A DNA stretch of 64,000 nucleotides from Meira nashicola (taxonomy: Eukaryota; Basidiomycota; Exobasidiomycetes; Exobasidiales; Brachybasidiaceae), in contig BCJU01000001.1 in the NCBI GenBank assembly GCA_001600355.1, forward strand, positions 6,014,013-6,078,012. Reading direction: 5' to 3'. Both the position numbers and the translations under genes were made by a program. This document shows, in pieces, positions 61,464 to 64,000 of the stretch; position 1 is the stretch's first letter; every line of letters starts with the position of its first letter. The notes under the pieces are model-generated. The model ran no database searches and was not told where the DNA came from. It saw only the letters and a program-made list of their open reading frames with translations.

Positions 61464-61990
61464 CTTGTCAATCAATAAAGATCCAGACCAAACGGATGGT
61501 GGGGTAAAAGAGAAAAGGGTGAGAGGTACTTGCTCAATTAAAAGTCATGTCCCAATATTTTTTGTACGAGGCTCGTGCACTTCACTTGTATGTCATAGTT
61601 TGTGACTATTTTGTATCAAACGTTTTCAATCACAAAAATAGAGCTCTAATTTTTATGAAGACCCGTGTCTGAAAAAAAAATAAACACGCCAAAAAATAAT
61701 TGCGTGTGAATGTGCGTGTATGCACTCAATTTGGATTACGCCTCTGGTGTGAAAAAAACATTGTGGCTGGTACGCTAAATGACGGAATTGAAGCAAACTT
61801 GGAGCGATTACCTAATCCACAAAGAACGGAATGTCTCTGGGTTAAAAATTGTCACGCGCAGCGCCCGCCTGATTAAGTACTTTGTGCTGCCGCTAAAATC
61901 AGTCCTTCCAGACTATTTTTTTTTAAGAGAGTTACGAAAATCTTCTAAATCACCATCATATTCAGATCGCGGCCACCCTCTCAAGGGAAG
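61464..61990. other. Divergent promoter of the sulfur transporter and uL3m
   Basis: About 530 bases, AT-rich, with a T-run just before uL3m (near 61918). An open frame 61779-61994 has no support. Confidence 0.35.
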
Positions 61991-63139
61991 ATGAGAAATA
62001 CGAACAAAGCGCTAATAGCGCAAGCACAAGCTTGTATGCCAGGTAGTAGTCGTAAGAGCATAAGGTTGCTAAGTGCACGTATGGCAAGTGCTTCTTTACT
62101 TCCTTCTACTTCGTTCGCAAAGTCAAACAACATTCAATTTATTCATACATCATCTTCAACCAATGCAACTCCTTCTACTTCTTCTGTCTCTACTGATTCA
62201 TCGCCTATAGTAGAATCACATACACCAGCACCGATTGCAAGATGGACACCCGCTTCAAGACGTGTTGGTTTGATTGCTAAAAAAGTTGGAATGACGACAT
62301 TTTTTGCACCTGATGGAAGAAGGTTATCGGCTACCGTTTTACAAATTTCTTCCAATCAAATCTCTGCACAAATCGGCTTCAGTGTGCCTGAAAGCACACC
62401 AAACGGTGAACCTATCAGTCCACGCAAAGTTGCCTCTCGAATGGCTTATACTGCCCTACAAGTTGCCGCAACAGATTCTTATAGCAACCGCGGAATCTCA
62501 AAAGCCGAGCGTGGTCATTTACAAAGAGCAGGTATTAAAACAGATAAAAAAATCTTGCACGAGTTCAAAGTGACAAAAGATGCTATTGTTCCTTTAGGCA
62601 CCAAGTTATCTGCTGCACACTTTGTACCCGGACAAACAGTTGATGCTCAATCCAAAACGAGAGGAAAAGGTTTCCAAGGTGTTATGAAACGTCATGGATT
62701 CCGCGGTTTACGTGCATCCCATGGTACCTCTTTGGCACACAGATCACATGGTTCAACCGGTCAAAATCAAGATCCTGGTCGTGTTTTTCCCGGTAAGAAG
62801 ATGGCAGGTAGAATGGGAGGAAGATTGAGTACAAAACAAAATTTGGAAGTATTGCGAATCGATACAGTGAATGATTTGGTGATCGTACAAGGTAATGTTC
62901 CTGGACCTGAAGGTGGACATGTATTTTTGAGTGATGCCAAGAAGGCTTTGGTCGCTCGTGCTTCTAATGCTTTCCGATCAGGAAAGTTGCCTGATCATAA
63001 AGGCATGGCCACTGGGAATGAGGGAGCAGATGCTTACCTTCCCGAAGGCGTTTCAGATTTGCCCTTCCCAGCAGGTACACACACTATGGCCAAAAGTCTT
63101 CCTCAAATTATCGAAGTAGGTCCCAAAGAAAGCTCTTGA
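61991..63139 (+). CDS. Mitochondrial ribosomal protein uL3m
   Basis: A 382-residue protein. The N-terminus carries a presequence-like run (MRNTNKALIAQAQACMPGSS, then RKSIRLLSARMASASL). The L3 fold is clear: RVGLIAKKVGMTTFFAPDGR, KTRGKGFQGVMKRHGFRG with the family signature, GTSLAHRSHGSTGQNQDPGR, VFPGKKMAGRMGGRLSTKQN and VNDLVIVQGNVPGPEGGHVF. It sits near the peptidyl-transferase centre of the large mitochondrial subunit. Intronless; start chosen as first ATG of the open frame. The C-terminus is longer than bacterial L3 and acidic. Confidence 0.93.
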   Translation: MRNTNKALIAQAQACMPGSSRKSIRLLSARMASASLLPSTSFAKSNNIQFIHTSSSTNATPSTSSVSTDSSPIVESHTPAPIARWTPASRRVGLIAKKVGMTTFFAPDGRRLSATVLQISSNQISAQIGFSVPESTPNGEPISPRKVASRMAYTALQVAATDSYSNRGISKAERGHLQRAGIKTDKKILHEFKVTKDAIVPLGTKLSAAHFVPGQTVDAQSKTRGKGFQGVMKRHGFRGLRASHGTSLAHRSHGSTGQNQDPGRVFPGKKMAGRMGGRLSTKQNLEVLRIDTVNDLVIVQGNVPGPEGGHVFLSDAKKALVARASNAFRSGKLPDHKGMATGNEGADAYLPEGVSDLPFPAGTHTMAKSLPQIIEVGPKESS

Positions 63140-63224
63140 TTATTCCCATAGAGATTCAATTCATCTGTAAAAGTAGTATACAATGTATGTCTTTTGTCTA
63201 TTATCTGTGTGTGATATTTAGTTC

Positions 63225-63980
63225 TCACTTTTTCTGTACTCGATAAAGATGCGTACCTTGTCTATTATATTGCTTGGTTCGCTCTGGATCGTCATCTTGA
63301 ATGTCAATAAAGGTGAAATGCTTTCGCAGCATTTTAAAGAATCTCTTGTCGGCTTTCCTGCGTTGTTGATAGCAGAACAATATTTCCGTTTCAGGTGTAC
63401 TCATGTCTACCATTGTGTCCACAAGAGTTTGAAAAGCAATTTCTAGATAAACGCAATCTGCCAAAAGTAGAACGTCGGGATGTTTGGGAATGTTTTGCGG
63501 AACAGGTTCTCCCCAATTGAGTTCCGCAACGATACAACGATCACGTAAAGATGGATTCAAGTCTAAATTTTGTGCCATCAATTTCATCATTGGAATTTGA
63601 TCTGTTATCCAAACTTTTTCTAAATCTCCTAATTGAGCTGCTAATAATCCTACTAGTCCTGTACCTGCTCCTAATTCAACAGCATTTTTACCTTTCCATT
63701 CTCCGTTCGTACGCTTTGATGCAATATATTGGCCCAACACTTCAGCTGCCGGCCAAATCTTTCCACCACAACCGGTTGTCACATCTAATGCCAAAGCTAC
63801 GTCAAAGTAGTCGTCTCCTATTCCATTTTGGGAATGTTGGGAGTCATCTTCTTTTACTGTACCTTGATGTCCACTCGAGATTATAATTGGAGTCTTGGAA
63901 GGATTTTTGTAATATCGTACGATGGCACGCTCATCAATTATACTTGGTAATTGTTGTGGTACTAATCCATCTTCTTTCAT
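63225..63980 (-). CDS. EFM6: METTL21-family lysine methyltransferase, EFM6-like (start near the right edge)
   Basis: At least 251 residues. SAM-binding motif I is NAVELGAGTGLVGLLAAQLG near residue 102. A Trp-containing segment before it, LDVTTGCGGKIWPAAEVLGQ, is typical of EFM6/METTL21. LLLADCVYLEIAFQTLVDTM is the post-motif II DxxY-like DCVY site. In yeast Efm6 methylates elongation factor 1A. The frame remains open upstream through EQDNVQ to the window edge, so the true N-terminus may be outside. The gene converges with uL3m. Family call is firm; EFM6 versus other METTL21 members is less so. Confidence 0.8.
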   Translation of the reverse strand: MKEDGLVPQQLPSIIDERAIVRYYKNPSKTPIIISSGHQGTVKEDDSQHSQNGIGDDYFDVALALDVTTGCGGKIWPAAEVLGQYIASKRTNGEWKGKNAVELGAGTGLVGLLAAQLGDLEKVWITDQIPMMKLMAQNLDLNPSLRDRCIVAELNWGEPVPQNIPKHPDVLLLADCVYLEIAFQTLVDTMVDMSTPETEILFCYQQRRKADKRFFKMLRKHFTFIDIQDDDPERTKQYNRQGTHLYRVQKK

Positions 63981-64000
63981 TTGTACATTATCTTGTTCAC

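Noticed and set aside
1..64000. CRISPR arrays, rRNA, transposons and tRNA genes
   Set aside because: No spaced direct repeats, no rRNA-like tracts, no transposase or reverse-transcriptase motifs, and no B-box-like tRNA arms were found by eye. Small tRNAs could still be missed.

Overview
The window is nuclear DNA of a fungus, most likely a basidiomycete and plausibly a low-GC member of Ustilaginomycotina. The evidence is an APSES-ankyrin cell-cycle factor, a KRE6-type glucan protein, LEU2, ERG1, a C2-domain YPK1 kinase, a G-alpha with a large insertion, mostly single-exon genes, and short GTRNGT...YAG introns of about 48-80 bases (one near 150). The species call is inference. No rRNA, recognisable tRNA, transposon or CRISPR array was found by eye.

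Layout. 1-13.4 kb holds housekeeping genes: a flavin 2-hydroxyacid oxidase cut by the left edge, an MBP1-like factor, a SURP-like protein, PUS1, a divergent G-alpha, TIM13 and a CCR4-like nuclease. It also holds two small spliced candidates that were modelled by hand. 13.8-20.9 kb is a secretory or cell-wall stretch: two convergent secreted low-complexity proteins with Kex2-type sites, a 2.3 kb gene-free region with an ACGCGT inverted repeat, then KRE6. 21-45 kb holds LEU2, a J-protein, a TFIIIC subunit, a steryl-ester lipase, cytochrome oxidase subunit IV/5, YPK1, ERG1, an unrecognised basic protein, MED4 and a three-exon GNAT enzyme. 45.8-49.6 kb holds PUS7 and FMT1.

The most unusual locus is 49.8-52.0 kb. 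Two tandem two-exon genes encode small secreted precursors: a signal peptide, a short pro-peptide ending in Lys-Arg, and a mature six-cysteine mini-protein with spacing C-x5-C-x4-C-x4-C-x1-C-x4-C, as in inhibitor-cystine-knot peptides. The pro-peptides are identical while the mature parts differ strongly, and a third, decayed flank lies beside them. 52.5-64 kb resumes housekeeping genes: a second steryl-ester lipase, a small unrecognised protein with tiny terminal exons, frataxin, mitochondrial ribosomal uL1 and uL3, COX11, RAD6 with a start-codon-only first exon, a YeeE/YedE-type sulfur transporter, and an EFM6-like methyltransferase at the right edge.

Shared themes. Mitochondrial function recurs (TIM13, COX5/IV, FMT1, frataxin, uL1m, COX11, uL3m), as does RNA modification (PUS1, PUS7). 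Sterol metabolism appears as ERG1 plus two lipases, and the wall or secretome as KRE6 and four secreted proteins. This is mostly ordinary eukaryotic gene order rather than operons; functional links between neighbours are inferences.
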